From Streptomyces albidochromogenes (GTDB lineage Bacteria > Actinomycetota > Actinomycetes > Streptomycetales > Streptomycetaceae): a stretch of DNA of 50,145 bases. The stretch covers positions 1 through 50,145 of the forward strand of contig NZ_VBVX01000009.1 of NCBI RefSeq assembly GCF_005981925.1, written 5' to 3'. The position numbers and the translations under genes are program-made. Below are positions 6,587 through 15,169 of this stretch, one piece after another (positions within the stretch are counted from its first letter, which is position 1; the number at the start of each line of letters is the position of its first letter). The notes under the pieces were generated by a model. The model was not told where the DNA came from, did no database searches, and saw only the letters and a list, made by a program, of their open reading frames with translations.

Positions 6587-8076
6587 ATCACTGCAAGATG
6601 AGTCAGGCCCCGGGCGCCCGCAACAGCGGGCGCCCGTCCGGGCCGGAAGAGCCGACCCTCTCCACTGACGTTCGGGTGTGGAAAGTCAATAGGGTCAACA
6701 GCAAGCGCGCTCCCTACCAACTCCGTTGGACGGTTGCGGGAAAGGTGAAAACCGCAAGTTTCGCCACCGTGGCACTCGCTGAAAGCCGCCGCTCGGAACT
6801 CTGGCAGGCGATGCGCAAGGGCGAGGCGTTCGATGTGGATTCCGGGCTCCCGGAATCAGAGATCCGTGCCGCTGCCGCAAAGGACAACGAGACGCTGGAA
6901 CCCACGTGGTGGGAGTTCTCACGCGAGTACATGGCAACACGTTGGCGTACTACGGCAGCCAAGACCCGCGAGGGCCTGGCAGACAGTCTCGCCACGGTGG
7001 CGCTCGCAATGATGAGCGACGGGCCCAAGAAACCGACGCTTGGAGAGGTGCGGTTGGCAGTCCGTTGGTACGTCGTGCCGGCGCACAAGGACGAGGACCC
7101 TCCGCCGGACCTCCAAGCTGCATGCGTCTGGCTGGCGGCCCGCTCCTTGACGTTGTCCGCACTCACAGATCCGAAGGTGCTGCGGGACGTGCAGTACCGC
7201 CTTGCCTTTAAGCTGGACGACACCCCGGCAGCGGGGGAGACGTATAAGCGGCGCCGTCGCGGCTTCAACACGGCCATGGAATACGCGATAGAGCGCGGGT
7301 ACCTCGAAGAGAATCCGCTCGCGTACGTGAAGCGGGCCAAATACAAGGGCGACGACGCAGTAGACCCCAGAGTCCTGGTCAACGCCGTGCAAGGGACGCA
7401 GCTTCTTACAGCCGTTTCTTACGTCGGATCTGTTCACCGCAACCGCGGGCGGCGTCTGGTCGCGTTCTTTGCCTGCCTGCTCTACGCGGCGATGCGGCCG
7501 GCGGAAGTGGTCGGGCTTCGAGAGCAGGACTGCTACCTACCGGAGAAGGGATGGGGGACTCTGACGCTCCACGAGACGCACCCAGTGTCCGGCAAGAAGT
7601 GGACCGACACCGGGAAACGTCACGACAAGCGCGGTTTGAAGTCCCGTGAAGCAAAGGCAGACCGCCCCGTGCCGATCCCGCCGCTGCTGGTCGAGATGCT
7701 TCTAGACCACATCAAGGAGTTCGGCACGGCGAAAGACGGCCGGCTCTTTCCGAACGAGCGTGGCGACGTGCTGGGAACCTCCAGCTACTGGCGTGTCTGG
7801 CAAGAAGCCCGGCTCATCGCTCTTCCGCCGGACAAGGAGAGCTCCCCGCTCGCCCACCGGCCCTACGACCTCCGGCACACCTGCATCACCAACTGGCTGA
7901 ATGCCGGAGTGCCCGTCGCGGAAGTAGCGCGCCGCGCGGGCAACTCACCTGAGGTGATCCACCGCCGGTACGAGGGTTGTATCGACGGTCACGAGGCGCT
8001 CAACAACAGGAAAATCGAGCAGGCGATGGGGTGGTCAGGCAAGGGTGTGGATCGTTCGGGGTCTCATGAGGCCTGA
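6583..8076 (+). CDS. int: Tyrosine-recombinase integrase of the AICE
   Basis: This encodes 497 residues from GTG 6583, overlapping xis. The layout is typical of actinobacterial tRNA-site integrases: an N-terminal arm-binding part, a SAM-like core-binding domain (about 190-250) and a C-terminal catalytic domain. Catalytic residues that can be placed are Arg305 (AAMRPAEVVGLR), Arg431 in RPYDLRHT and nucleophile Tyr463 in HRRYEGC. Two positions differ from the textbook R-H-R-H/W-Y set. The first His of HxxR is Tyr428, which to my knowledge is frequent in Streptomyces integrases, and the Gly-His of the next motif is Gly-Asn (Asn454). Location beside xis and close to the tRNA supports the role. 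The chain is full length with no frameshift. Confidence 0.92.
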   Translation: MNHCKMSQAPGARNSGRPSGPEEPTLSTDVRVWKVNRVNSKRAPYQLRWTVAGKVKTASFATVALAESRRSELWQAMRKGEAFDVDSGLPESEIRAAAAKDNETLEPTWWEFSREYMATRWRTTAAKTREGLADSLATVALAMMSDGPKKPTLGEVRLAVRWYVVPAHKDEDPPPDLQAACVWLAARSLTLSALTDPKVLRDVQYRLAFKLDDTPAAGETYKRRRRGFNTAMEYAIERGYLEENPLAYVKRAKYKGDDAVDPRVLVNAVQGTQLLTAVSYVGSVHRNRGRRLVAFFACLLYAAMRPAEVVGLREQDCYLPEKGWGTLTLHETHPVSGKKWTDTGKRHDKRGLKSREAKADRPVPIPPLLVEMLLDHIKEFGTAKDGRLFPNERGDVLGTSSYWRVWQEARLIALPPDKESSPLAHRPYDLRHTCITNWLNAGVPVAEVARRAGNSPEVIHRRYEGCIDGHEALNNRKIEQAMGWSGKGVDRSGSHEA

Positions 8077-8179
8077 CATCGGGTCGAGTTGGGGCGCAGG
8101 GAAGCTGACAGCTACCGTTGGTCGTCCTCTAGGCCCAACTCCGTCTCGCAGCAGGGCTCATGGTGGGAGCATGTGGCGC

Positions 8180-8926
8180 ATGGCCACCCCGCCCGTCACC
8201 CTGCCCATGACGTCTTACGGATGTCGTCTCGGCCGCCGTGAGCTCGACTCCCTTTTCACCGTGGCGTCGCAGGGCTTCAGGCCCACGGAGATCGAAGTCT
8301 CACACGAGCGCCACAGCCGCGTCTTTAGTGCGCCGAGCCTCACAGAGCTGATAGCGGCGGTTCAGGCAGCCCCGCTGCCCGGCAATCCGGAGGAGTGGGA
8401 CAACGTCAAGTTCACCGCTACTGACCCGTCCGGTAGGCGCACGGTGACCATGCATCTCACGCCGCAGATGGTAAGTGCGACGGTCGCCGGCACTGACGCC
8501 AATCTCGTTTACGGCACCCATACCCAAATCCGCATCTTCCTCGAAGACAAGGCGATCGGCGGCAGGGACAGCCCAGTGTCCGAACCGAGGAAGCAGCTGC
8601 AGAAGTCTCTGACGGGCCTTGTGATCTTCGGCTTCATGCTGGTGTATGGGGTGTTCTGGTACACCCCTGAGCCGGGGAGTGCGCCGCCGCCCCTGACATT
8701 CCTCGGGCTGATTGTGACCGGGTTTTTTGGCTTCGCCGTCAAGGAATGGTTGCAAGACCGGACCAGCAGAGGATGCCTGGAGCCCACCCGCAACCTGTTG
8801 GTCGGCAGCTTGTGGAGTCGGCTACCCATGATGGAGCGGTTGACAGCGATTGCCGCGGTGATTGCTGCCCTGGCCGCTGTCGGCACCCTCGTCTCCGCCG
8901 GTAGCGATCTTTTCAAGAGCGGATGA
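8180..8926 (+). CDS. Cargo gene: three-helix membrane protein with an N-terminal soluble domain, unknown function
   Basis: This encodes 248 residues if it starts at ATG 8180 (GGGAG at 8165-8169); ATG 8171 and 8210 are alternatives. The first 120 residues look like a soluble alpha/beta domain without cysteines. After a polar linker come three hydrophobic helices, at about 149-167 (LVIFGFMLVYGVFW), 176-194 (LTFLGLIVTGFFGFAVKE) and 221-241 (LTAIAAVIAALAAVGTLV). The gene stands alone between int and the tRNA attachment site, where cargo is often found in integrative elements. I do not recognise the family. A soluble sensor joined to a short transmembrane bundle is a layout seen in some phage-defence effectors, but that is only a shape argument. 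Confidence 0.65.
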   Translation: MATPPVTLPMTSYGCRLGRRELDSLFTVASQGFRPTEIEVSHERHSRVFSAPSLTELIAAVQAAPLPGNPEEWDNVKFTATDPSGRRTVTMHLTPQMVSATVAGTDANLVYGTHTQIRIFLEDKAIGGRDSPVSEPRKQLQKSLTGLVIFGFMLVYGVFWYTPEPGSAPPPLTFLGLIVTGFFGFAVKEWLQDRTSRGCLEPTRNLLVGSLWSRLPMMERLTAIAAVIAALAAVGTLVSAGSDLFKSG

Positions 8927-9006
8927 GCCCCTAGGTGCGGGGTGGCGCTGATCGGCCCCTTAAGGCTCACTCGCCACTCACTCGGGAACAGCGAATGAGA
9001 ACGACA

Positions 9007-9041
9007 AAGAGCCGGACCCAGTGGGACTGGGTCCGGCTCTT
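9007..9041 (-). terminator. Terminator hairpin downstream of tRNA-Arg
   Basis: A perfect 15-bp inverted repeat (9007-9021 with 9027-9041) encloses a 5-nt loop. It lies 53 bp beyond the 3' end of the tRNA in the direction of tRNA transcription. It also separates the cargo gene from the tRNA and could stop transcription from both sides. On the minus strand it is followed by a weak T-containing stretch only. Confidence 0.75.
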
Positions 9042-9094
9042 GAAGTCTGGCACTTCCGCAGGTCAGCGGGTGTTTCACGCTGGTCCGGCTTCTG

Positions 9095-9140
9095 TGCCCC
9101 CGGCAGGATTCGAACCTGCGCACACGGCTCCGGAGGCCGT
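9095..9140. other. Probable attachment site (att core within tRNA 3' half)
   Basis: AICE integrases recombine within an identity segment that begins in the anticodon or T-stem region of a tRNA and runs to its 3' end. Here the tRNA 3' half (9095 to about 9140) abuts the element and is the natural candidate. I do not see a second copy of this segment elsewhere in the window, so the other junction lies to the left and the exact core length cannot be read. Confidence 0.5.
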
Positions 9141-9166
9141 TGCTCTATCCCCTGAGCTACGGGGGC
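9095..9166 (-). tRNA. tRNA-Arg (anticodon CCG)
   Basis: Read on the minus strand, the 72-nt cloverleaf is complete. The acceptor stem is GCCCCCG/CGGGGGC, the D stem GCTC/GAGC, and the anticodon stem ACGGC/GCCGT with loop CTCCGGA, giving anticodon CCG. The T stem is GCAGG/CCTGC with loop TTCGAAT, and the discriminator base is A. No CCA is encoded. It reads CGG arginine codons, which are common in this genome. The 3' half faces the integrated element and is the probable recombination target. The gene is intact, as expected when the element's attachment site restores the 3' end. Confidence 0.96.
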
Positions 9167-9197
9167 GTACCGCCGCGGTGAAGCGGCGACGGGTTGA

Positions 9198-9226
9198 ACA
9201 CTACCAGCTCCGGTCGGGTGTTCATG
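9198..9226 (-). promoter_or_regulatory. Possible promoter of tRNA-Arg
   Basis: On the minus strand TAGTGT (9198-9203) is a fair -10 hexamer about 30 bp before the tRNA 5' end. The region 17 bp upstream gives only a weak -35 match (CATGAA). It overlaps a 12-bp palindrome TGTTCATGAACA at 9219-9230. Low confidence. Confidence 0.3.
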
Positions 9227-9331
9227 AACAGGTTTCGGGAGGTCGCGCGGCTCGGGTCGTGCGACCTCCCCGTGCGGGTGGAAGTCGGCAAAAGCCGGAC
9301 GCGGTGGTCGGGGGCGACCTACTCTCGAGTT

Positions 9332-9865
9332 GTGCCAGGCGTGTCCGGCCGCGTGCTTGTTGTGGACGACAACAAGGTCATCCGGCAGTTGATCAGGGTC
9401 AATCTCGAGCTGGAGGGCTTCGAGGTGGTGACCGCGGCCGACGGTGCCGAGGCTCTGGACATGGTTCACCGCGTCTGCCCCGATGTCGTGACGCTGGACG
9501 TCGTGATGCCGCGCCTCGACGGGCTGCGTACGGCCGCGCGGCTCCGGGACGACCCCGGGACCCGCCATCTGCCCCTCGCGATCATCAGCGCCTGTACGCA
9601 GTACGAGGTGGAGAGCGGCCTCGCGGTCGGTGTCGACGCCTTCCTCTCCAAGCCCTTCGAGCCCGCCGAGCTGGTCCGCCTCGTACGGCAGTTGGCTCGC
9701 CGCGAGCGCACATCGGCTGTTGACGGCAGCGTCGAGGCCAGCGGTGGTGACGACAGTGCCGAAGGCCGGATCGAAGGCCGGAACGACGGACGGGCCGATG
9801 GCCGGAACGACGGCCGGGCCGACGACATGCACGAAGCCGGGCAGGCCGGCCGTACTGTCGGCTGA
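9332..9865 (+). CDS. Single-domain response regulator with a low-complexity tail
   Basis: This is a CheY-like receiver without an output domain. Start GTG 9332 is chosen because the receiver begins at once (SGRVLVVDDNKVIRQL). A TACTCT hexamer at 9320-9325 would put the transcription start at or near the GTG, suggesting a leaderless mRNA; GTG 9341 is the alternative. The acidic pocket Asp-Asp lies near residue 13, the phospho-acceptor is Asp56 (TLDVVMPR), and KPFEP near 111 carries the conserved Lys. After about residue 125 the chain is a disordered Gly/Arg/Asp/Asn tail with GRNDGRAD repeats. No kinase lies beside it. To my knowledge a receiver of this kind is conserved in Streptomyces upstream of the argS-like/lysA genes. 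Confidence 0.8.
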   Translation: MPGVSGRVLVVDDNKVIRQLIRVNLELEGFEVVTAADGAEALDMVHRVCPDVVTLDVVMPRLDGLRTAARLRDDPGTRHLPLAIISACTQYEVESGLAVGVDAFLSKPFEPAELVRLVRQLARRERTSAVDGSVEASGGDDSAEGRIEGRNDGRADGRNDGRADDMHEAGQAGRTVG

Positions 9866-9941
9866 CCGGGCTGAGTGGCTGACCGGGCTGAGTGGCTGAC
9901 CGGCTGGACGGCCGAGCGGCCGAGCGGCCGAGCGGCCGAGC
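9861..9941. repeat. Two short tandem repeat blocks after the response regulator
   Basis: A 17-bp unit GCTGACCGGGCTGAGTG occurs twice at 9861-9894, with a partial third copy starting at 9895. It is followed by four perfect copies of the 8-mer GGCCGAGC at 9910-9941. The first unit starts at the stop codon of the regulator, so repeat-number change could alter the protein's end. This looks like slippage-prone DNA, not an operator. Confidence 0.8.
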
Positions 9942-10109
9942 CGTGACCGTTGAGTGGATCCCTGTCGGCCTGCCCTCCAGGCCTCGCCCACCCCGATCGC
10001 CGATGCGCCTCCCGGCTCGAAGCCCGTCACCCGGTCGGGTGGCGCCCCCGGTGCCCGCATGGCGAAACCGGTTCGCGTTCAGGCCCCCCTCCTCCCATAC
10101 GCTTGTGCC

Positions 10110-11156
10110 GTGACCCCCGCAGAGCTCTCCCGTACCGTGCTGCGCGCCGTGCGTCGCGCCGTGGACGCGGACGTGCTGCGGGCGCCGGTGCCGGAGCGCG
10201 CCGTCGTCGAGCGGCCGCGGCCCGGCGGCCGCGGGGACTACGCCACCAACGTCGCCCTCAAGCTCGCCGGCCCCGCCGGCCGCCCCGCCCGCGAGGTCGC
10301 CGAGATCCTGCGGGCCCAGCTGCTGCTGACCGGGTACGACGCGATCGTCGACGTAGAGGTCACCGGCCCCGGGTTCCTGAACTTCACCCTCGCCCCCGAC
10401 GCCCACTCCTCCGTCGTACGCACCGTCCTCGCCCAGGGCCGCGCCTACGGCCACGGGGCCGCCCTCGCCGGTGACGTAGTCCGGGTCGGCACCGGGACGC
10501 TCGCCCGCGCCGTCGCCCGGATCGCCCACGCGCTGGGCGCGAGCGTCGTCCGTACGGGCGGCGGTGAGAACAGCACGGCGGGCGGCGAGGACGGTACGGG
10601 AAGCGCCGGGAACGGAACGGGCGGCGCCGCGTACAGCACGGCAGCCGCCGAAGGCGGCGAGAACCCCGCCGAACGGGCCCTCGTGGCCCTCCTGGGCCGC
10701 GACGCCGCCGTCTGGCACCTCGTCTGGCCCACCGCGACCGCCTCGGCCGACGACCTCCTCGTGCAGCGGGAGACCAACCCCCTCTTCCGCGTCCGGTACG
10801 CCCACGCCCGCACCCGCGCCGTCGTCCGCAACGCCGCCGACCTCGGGTTCCACGGGGAGGACGCCGAGGGCACGGGGAGAGGCGCCGAGGCTCAGGCGCT
10901 CGTACGCGCTCTCGCCGATTACCCCGCCGTCCTCGAAGCCGCCGCCCGCCACCGCGCGCCCGACCGGCTCGCGCGGCACCTGGACATGACAGCGGAGGCC
11001 TTCTTCCGCTTCCACGACGCCCACCCCGTCCTGCCCCTCGGCGACGAGAAACCCTCGGTCGCCCACCGTTCCCGGCTGGCCTTCGCCGAGGCCACCGGGA
11101 CGGTGCTCGCCGGCGGCCTGTCCTTGCTCGGCATCAGCGCACCCGAACATCTGTGA
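10110..11156 (+). CDS. ArgS-like protein without catalytic domain (NrtL-type)
   Basis: This encodes 348 residues from GTG 10110. The N-terminal part (about 1-125) resembles the additional N-terminal domain of arginyl-tRNA synthetase, including [14 protein letters not shown] and [10 protein letters not shown]. The C-terminal part (about 230-348) resembles the DALR anticodon-binding domain ([14 protein letters not shown], ending GLSLLGI). The synthetase catalytic core with its HIGH and KMSK motifs is absent and replaced by a Gly/Thr/Asn/Ser-rich linker at about 150-190. Such argS-related proteins sit upstream of lysA in many Streptomyces. It cannot charge tRNA, so tRNA binding or a regulatory role is likely but unproven. 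The stop is 17 bp before lysA, suggesting co-transcription. Confidence 0.82.
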   Translation: MTPAELSRTVLRAVRRAVDADVLRAPVPERAVVERPRPGGRGDYATNVALKLAGPAGRPAREVAEILRAQLLLTGYDAIVDVEVTGPGFLNFTLAPDAHSSVVRTVLAQGRAYGHGAALAGDVVRVGTGTLARAVARIAHALGASVVRTGGGENSTAGGEDGTGSAGNGTGGAAYSTAAAEGGENPAERALVALLGRDAAVWHLVWPTATASADDLLVQRETNPLFRVRYAHARTRAVVRNAADLGFHGEDAEGTGRGAEAQALVRALADYPAVLEAAARHRAPDRLARHLDMTAEAFFRFHDAHPVLPLGDEKPSVAHRSRLAFAEATGTVLAGGLSLLGISAPEHL

Positions 11157-11172
11157 GAGAGACAGAAGGACC

Positions 11173-12564
11173 ATGAGCCGTTCCGCACACCCCGCCGGGC
11201 CCCGTCACGCCGATGTCTACCCCGAGGGCCACTACACCGCCCCGGCCGCCGACCTCAACGCGCTCGACGAGAAGGTCTGGGCGCGGACCGTACGACGCAA
11301 CGAGGACGGCGTCGTCACCGTCGGCGGCATGGAAGTCAGCCGCCTCGCCGAGGAGTTCGGCACACCCGCCTACTTCCTCGACGAGAGCGACTTCCGCGCC
11401 CGCTGCCGCGCCTGGGCCGACGCCTTCGGGCCGGACGCCGACGTCTTCTACGCGGGCAAGGCGTTCCTCTCCCGGGCCGTGGTCCGCTGGCTCAAGGAGG
11501 AGGGGCTCAACCTCGACGTCTGCTCCGGCGGGGAACTGACCACCGCCCTCGACGCCGGCATGCCCGCCGAGCGCATCGCCTTCCACGGCAACAACAAGTC
11601 GGTCGAGGAGATCGAGCGGGCGGTACGTGTCGGGGTGGGGCGGATCGTCCTCGACTCCTTCCAGGAGATCGTCCGCGTCGCGCACATCGCGCAGAGCCAG
11701 GGCAAGCGGCAGCGCGTACAGATCCGGGTGACCGTCGGCGTCGAGGCCCACACGCACGAGTTCATCGCCACCGCCCACGAGGACCAGAAGTTCGGCATCG
11801 CCCTCGCGGACGGCCAGGCCGCGGAAGCGGTACGGCGCGCCCTGCGGCTCGACGGTCTGGAGCTCATCGGCATCCACTCGCACATCGGCTCGCAGATCTT
11901 CGACATGGCCGGCTTCGAGGTGTCCGCCCGCCGCGTGGTGCAGCTGCTCACCGAGGTGCGCGACGAGCACGGCGTCGAGCTGCCCGAGATCGACCTCGGC
12001 GGCGGCCTCGGCATCGCGTACACCTCCGAGGACGACCCCCGCGAGCCGCACGAGATCGCCAAGGCGCTGACCGAGATCGTCGGCCGGGAGTGCGAGGCCG
12101 CCGGGCTCAGCACCCCCCGCATCTCCGTCGAGCCCGGCCGGGCGATCGTCGGGCCCACCGCGTTCACCCTCTACGAGGTCGGCACGATCAAGCCGCTGGA
12201 GGGGCTGCGTACATACGTGAGCGTCGACGGCGGCATGTCGGACAACATCCGCACCGCCCTGTACGACGCCGAGTACAGCGTGGCGCTGGTGTCGCGCACC
12301 TCGGACGCCGAGCCGATGCTCGTCCGTGTCGTCGGCAAGCACTGCGAGAGCGGTGACATCGTGGTGCGGGACGCGTTCCTGCCCGCTGACCTCGCGCCCG
12401 GCGACCTCATCGCCGTGCCGGCCACCGGCGCCTACTGCCGCTCCATGGCGAGCAACTACAACCACTCGCTGCGCCCGCCCGTCGTCGCGGTGAATGATGG
12501 TGAGGCCCGGGTCATCGTCCGACGCGAGACGGAGGAGGATCTCCTGCGTCTCGATGTCGGCTGA
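11173..12564 (+). CDS. lysA: Diaminopimelate decarboxylase
   Basis: This PLP enzyme converts meso-diaminopimelate to lysine, the last step of lysine synthesis. It has 463 residues, close to actinobacterial LysA. The PLP-binding lysine is Lys96 in VFYAGKAF. The glycine-rich phosphate loop GGGLGIAY lies near residue 277. The substrate-site motif HCESGD lies near 392 and [12 protein letters not shown] near the end, all typical of fold-III decarboxylases. Start ATG 11173 has AGAAGGA at 11164-11170. It follows the argS-like gene by 17 bp and precedes hom by 110 bp, grouping the aspartate-family genes together. Confidence 0.97.
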   Translation: MSRSAHPAGPRHADVYPEGHYTAPAADLNALDEKVWARTVRRNEDGVVTVGGMEVSRLAEEFGTPAYFLDESDFRARCRAWADAFGPDADVFYAGKAFLSRAVVRWLKEEGLNLDVCSGGELTTALDAGMPAERIAFHGNNKSVEEIERAVRVGVGRIVLDSFQEIVRVAHIAQSQGKRQRVQIRVTVGVEAHTHEFIATAHEDQKFGIALADGQAAEAVRRALRLDGLELIGIHSHIGSQIFDMAGFEVSARRVVQLLTEVRDEHGVELPEIDLGGGLGIAYTSEDDPREPHEIAKALTEIVGRECEAAGLSTPRISVEPGRAIVGPTAFTLYEVGTIKPLEGLRTYVSVDGGMSDNIRTALYDAEYSVALVSRTSDAEPMLVRVVGKHCESGDIVVRDAFLPADLAPGDLIAVPATGAYCRSMASNYNHSLRPPVVAVNDGEARVIVRRETEEDLLRLDVG

Positions 12565-12674
12565 TGAAATAGATGTCTCGCAATCTGGACCACGGACAGA
12601 AAGTCCCGTCCGGTGAGTGAGACTGGTTCACATTCATGCAAGAAACGCTGTGCCGAATGAAAGGCGTAGGTCGA

Positions 12675-13976
12675 ATGATGCGTACGCGTCCGCTGAAGGT
12701 GGCGCTCCTGGGCTGTGGTGTGGTCGGCTCAGAGGTGGCGCGCATCATGACGACGCACGCCGAAGACCTCGCCGCCCGCATCGGCGCCCCGGTCGAGCTG
12801 GCCGGGGTCGCCGTGCGCCGCCCCTCCAAGGTGCGCGAGGGCATCGACCCCTCGCTGATCACCACCGACGCGACCGCGCTGGTCAAACGGGGTGACATCG
12901 ACGTCGTGATCGAGGTAATCGGTGGCATCGAGCCCGCCCGGGCCCTCATCACCACCGCGTTCGAGCACGGCGCCTCCGTCGTCTCCGCGAACAAGGCACT
13001 GCTCGCGGAGGACGGCGCGGCCCTGCACGCCGCCGCCGAGGCGCACGGACGGGACCTGTACTACGAGGCCGCCGTCGCGGGCGCCATCCCGCTCGTACGG
13101 CCGCTGCGCGAATCCCTCGCCGGTGACAAGGTCAACCGCGTGCTCGGCATCGTCAACGGCACGACGAACTTCATCCTCGACAAGATGGACACGAGCGGAG
13201 CCGGTTACTCCGAGGCGCTCGACGAGGCCACCGCCCTCGGGTACGCCGAGGCCGACCCCACCGCCGACGTCGAGGGCTTCGACGCCGCCGCCAAGGCCGC
13301 CATCCTGGCCGGGATCGCCTTCCACACCCGGGTGCGGATCGGCGACGTGCACCGCGAGGGGCTGACCGAGGTCACGGCCGCCGACATCGCCTCCGCCAAG
13401 CGCATGGGCTGCACCGTCAAGCTCCTCGCCATCTGCGAGCGCGCGGCCGACGGCAATTCCGTCACCGCCCGCGTCCACCCGGCGATGATCCCGCTGACCC
13501 ACCCGCTGGCCTCGGTCCGCGAGGCGTACAACGCGGTCTTCATCGAGGCCGAGGCGGCCGGGCAGCTGATGTTCTACGGCCCCGGCGCCGGCGGGGCGCC
13601 GACCGCGTCCGCCGTGCTCGGCGACCTCGTGGCGGTCTGCCGGAACCTGGTCGCGGAGACCACCGGGCCCGGCGAGTCCGCGTACACCCAGCTTCCTGTC
13701 AGCTCCATGGGGGAGGTCGTCACGCGGTACCACATCAGCCTCGATGTGGCCGACAAGCCGGGTGTGCTCGCCCAGGTCGCGACGGTCTTCGCCGAGCACG
13801 GCGTCTCCATCGACACCGTGCGCCAGCAGAGCCGACAGGACGGAGTCGGCGAGGCATCCCTCGTCGTCGTCACCCACCGCGCGCCCGACGCCGCCCTCTC
13901 GGGGACCGTCGAGGCGCTGCGCAAGCTCGACACCGTGCGCGGTGTCGCCAGCATCATGCGTGTTGAAGGGGAGTAA
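12675..13976 (+). CDS. hom: Homoserine dehydrogenase
   Basis: This NAD(P)-dependent enzyme reduces aspartate semialdehyde to homoserine, the branch point to threonine and methionine. Start ATG 12675 is chosen because the nucleotide-binding motif VALLGCGVVGSEVA begins within ten residues; an upstream ATG at 12636 adds 13 residues of non-conserved text. The catalytic-domain signature near residue 198 reads ALGYAEADPTADVEGFDAA. A C-terminal ACT domain (about 352-433, starting HISLDVADKPGVLAQ) indicates allosteric feedback, normally by threonine. The length of 433 residues is normal. It lies 6 bp upstream of thrC, so the two are probably one transcript. Confidence 0.97.
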   Translation: MMRTRPLKVALLGCGVVGSEVARIMTTHAEDLAARIGAPVELAGVAVRRPSKVREGIDPSLITTDATALVKRGDIDVVIEVIGGIEPARALITTAFEHGASVVSANKALLAEDGAALHAAAEAHGRDLYYEAAVAGAIPLVRPLRESLAGDKVNRVLGIVNGTTNFILDKMDTSGAGYSEALDEATALGYAEADPTADVEGFDAAAKAAILAGIAFHTRVRIGDVHREGLTEVTAADIASAKRMGCTVKLLAICERAADGNSVTARVHPAMIPLTHPLASVREAYNAVFIEAEAAGQLMFYGPGAGGAPTASAVLGDLVAVCRNLVAETTGPGESAYTQLPVSSMGEVVTRYHISLDVADKPGVLAQVATVFAEHGVSIDTVRQQSRQDGVGEASLVVVTHRAPDAALSGTVEALRKLDTVRGVASIMRVEGE

Positions 13977-13982
13977 GGACCC

Positions 13983-15053
13983 ATGACCAGCATCGGCACC
14001 CACCAGTGGCGCGGCATCATCGAGGAGTACCGGGACCGTCTTCCGGTGACGCAGACGACGCCCGTCGTCACGCTCGGCGAGGGTGGCACGCCGCTCGTAC
14101 TGGCGCAGGTCCTCTCCGAGCGCACCGGCTGCGAGGTGTACCTCAAGGTCGAGGGCGCCAACCCGACCGGTTCCTTCAAGGACCGCGGCATGACCATGGC
14201 GATCACCCGGGCCAAGGAGGAGGGCGCGAAGGCGGTCATCTGCGCCTCCACCGGCAACACGTCGGCCTCGGCCGCCGCCTACGCGGTGCGCGCCGGAATG
14301 GTGTGCGCCGTCCTCGTGCCGCAGGGCAAGATCGCGCTCGGCAAGATGGGCCAGGCGCTCGTGCACGGCGCCAAGATCCTTCAGGTCGACGGCAACTTCG
14401 ACGACTGCCTGACGCTCGCCCGCAGCCTCTCCGACAACTACCCGGTGGCGCTGGTCAATTCGGTCAACCCGGTCCGCATCGAGGGCCAGAAGACCGCCGC
14501 CTTCGAGATTGTCGACCGGCTCGGCGACGCCCCGGACGTTCACGTTCTTCCCGTCGGCAACGCTGGAAACATCACCGCGTACTGGCGCGGGTACCGCGAG
14601 TACGCGGCCGACAAGATCTCCACCCGGACCCCCCGCATGTGGGGCTTCCAGGCCTCCGGCTCGGCCCCGATCGTGCGCGGCGAGGTCGTCAAGGACCCGC
14701 ACACCGTCGCCACCGCGATTCGCATCGGCAACCCCGCCTCCTGGCAGTACGCCCTGGCGGCGCGGGACGAGTCGGGCGGCTTCATCGACGAGGTGACGGA
14801 CCGTGAGATCCTGCGCGCCTACCGCCTGTTGGCCTCCCAGGAAGGCGTCTTCGTCGAGCCCGCCTCGGCCGCCAGCGTCGCCGGTCTGCTCAAGGCCGCC
14901 GACGAGGGCAAGGTCGACCCCGGCCAGAAGATCGTCTGCACGGTGACCGGAAACGGCCTCAAGGACCCGGACTGGGCGGTGGCCGGAGCGCCGCAGCCCG
15001 TCACGGTGCCCGTGGACGCCGCCACGGCCGCCGAGCGCCTCGGTCTCGCGTAG
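13983..15053 (+). CDS. thrC: Threonine synthase
   Basis: This PLP enzyme converts O-phosphohomoserine to threonine. It has 356 residues, the short actinobacterial/archaeal form. The PLP lysine is Lys66 in GSFKDRGM, the phosphate-binding loop STGNTSAS is at about 91-98, and [12 protein letters not shown] is near 187. All core motifs are intact. ATG 13983 has AAGGA at 13974-13978, overlapping the hom stop. It is followed by a strong inverted repeat (15110-15169), after which thrB begins a separate segment. Confidence 0.97.
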   Translation: MTSIGTHQWRGIIEEYRDRLPVTQTTPVVTLGEGGTPLVLAQVLSERTGCEVYLKVEGANPTGSFKDRGMTMAITRAKEEGAKAVICASTGNTSASAAAYAVRAGMVCAVLVPQGKIALGKMGQALVHGAKILQVDGNFDDCLTLARSLSDNYPVALVNSVNPVRIEGQKTAAFEIVDRLGDAPDVHVLPVGNAGNITAYWRGYREYAADKISTRTPRMWGFQASGSAPIVRGEVVKDPHTVATAIRIGNPASWQYALAARDESGGFIDEVTDREILRAYRLLASQEGVFVEPASAASVAGLLKAADEGKVDPGQKIVCTVTGNGLKDPDWAVAGAPQPVTVPVDAATAAERLGLA

Positions 15054-15109
15054 AGGCCGGGCGGGGGGCCGGCCGGTGGCGTAAAGCCCCGTAAGGCCCC
15101 GTAAGACCA

Positions 15110-15169
15110 GACATAGGCGCACAGGATGGCTCGCGACACGCATCGTGCGCCTCCTGTGCGCCCTATGTC
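15110..15169 (+). terminator. Long inverted repeat after thrC, probable terminator
   Basis: The arms 15110-15126 and 15152-15169 pair over 17 bp with one bulged base. The 25-nt space between them contains a further small inverted repeat. There is no strong U-tract, which is common for Streptomyces terminators. It separates hom-thrC from thrB and may allow partial read-through. Confidence 0.65.

Larger units (their letters stand above)
1..9140. mobile_element. Right-hand part of an actinomycete integrative and conjugative element (AICE) at tRNA-Arg(CCG)
   Basis: The segment has the modules of an AICE in order: a septal DNA translocase, small spread-type membrane proteins, a Prim-Pol/DUF3987 replication block, an excisionase, a tyrosine integrase, a cargo gene, and then a tRNA gene whose 3' end faces the element. 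AICEs such as pSAM2 and SLP1 integrate by site-specific recombination into the 3' end of a tRNA gene, which fits this layout. The left end and its attachment site are outside the window, so size and completeness are unknown. The integrase region has looser codon use than the housekeeping genes to the right, in line with foreign origin. I recall that S. coelicolor carries an AICE (AICESco5349) near this locus, but I cannot test relatedness. The right boundary is placed inside the tRNA by inference. Confidence 0.85.

Noticed and set aside
9219..9230. Palindrome TGTTCATGAACA upstream of the tRNA as an operator
   Set aside because: It is a single 12-bp palindrome with no second copy and no nearby regulator gene; noted only in the promoter entry.
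10110..11156. argS-like gene as a decayed argS pseudogene
   Set aside because: The frame is intact, both retained domains are well preserved, and I recall similar short proteins at the same place in other Streptomyces.
12565..12674. Possible riboswitch or leader peptide ahead of hom
   Set aside because: The 110-bp gap shows no terminator/anti-terminator pair, no run of Thr, Met or Lys codons, and no lysine or SAM riboswitch core that I recognise.
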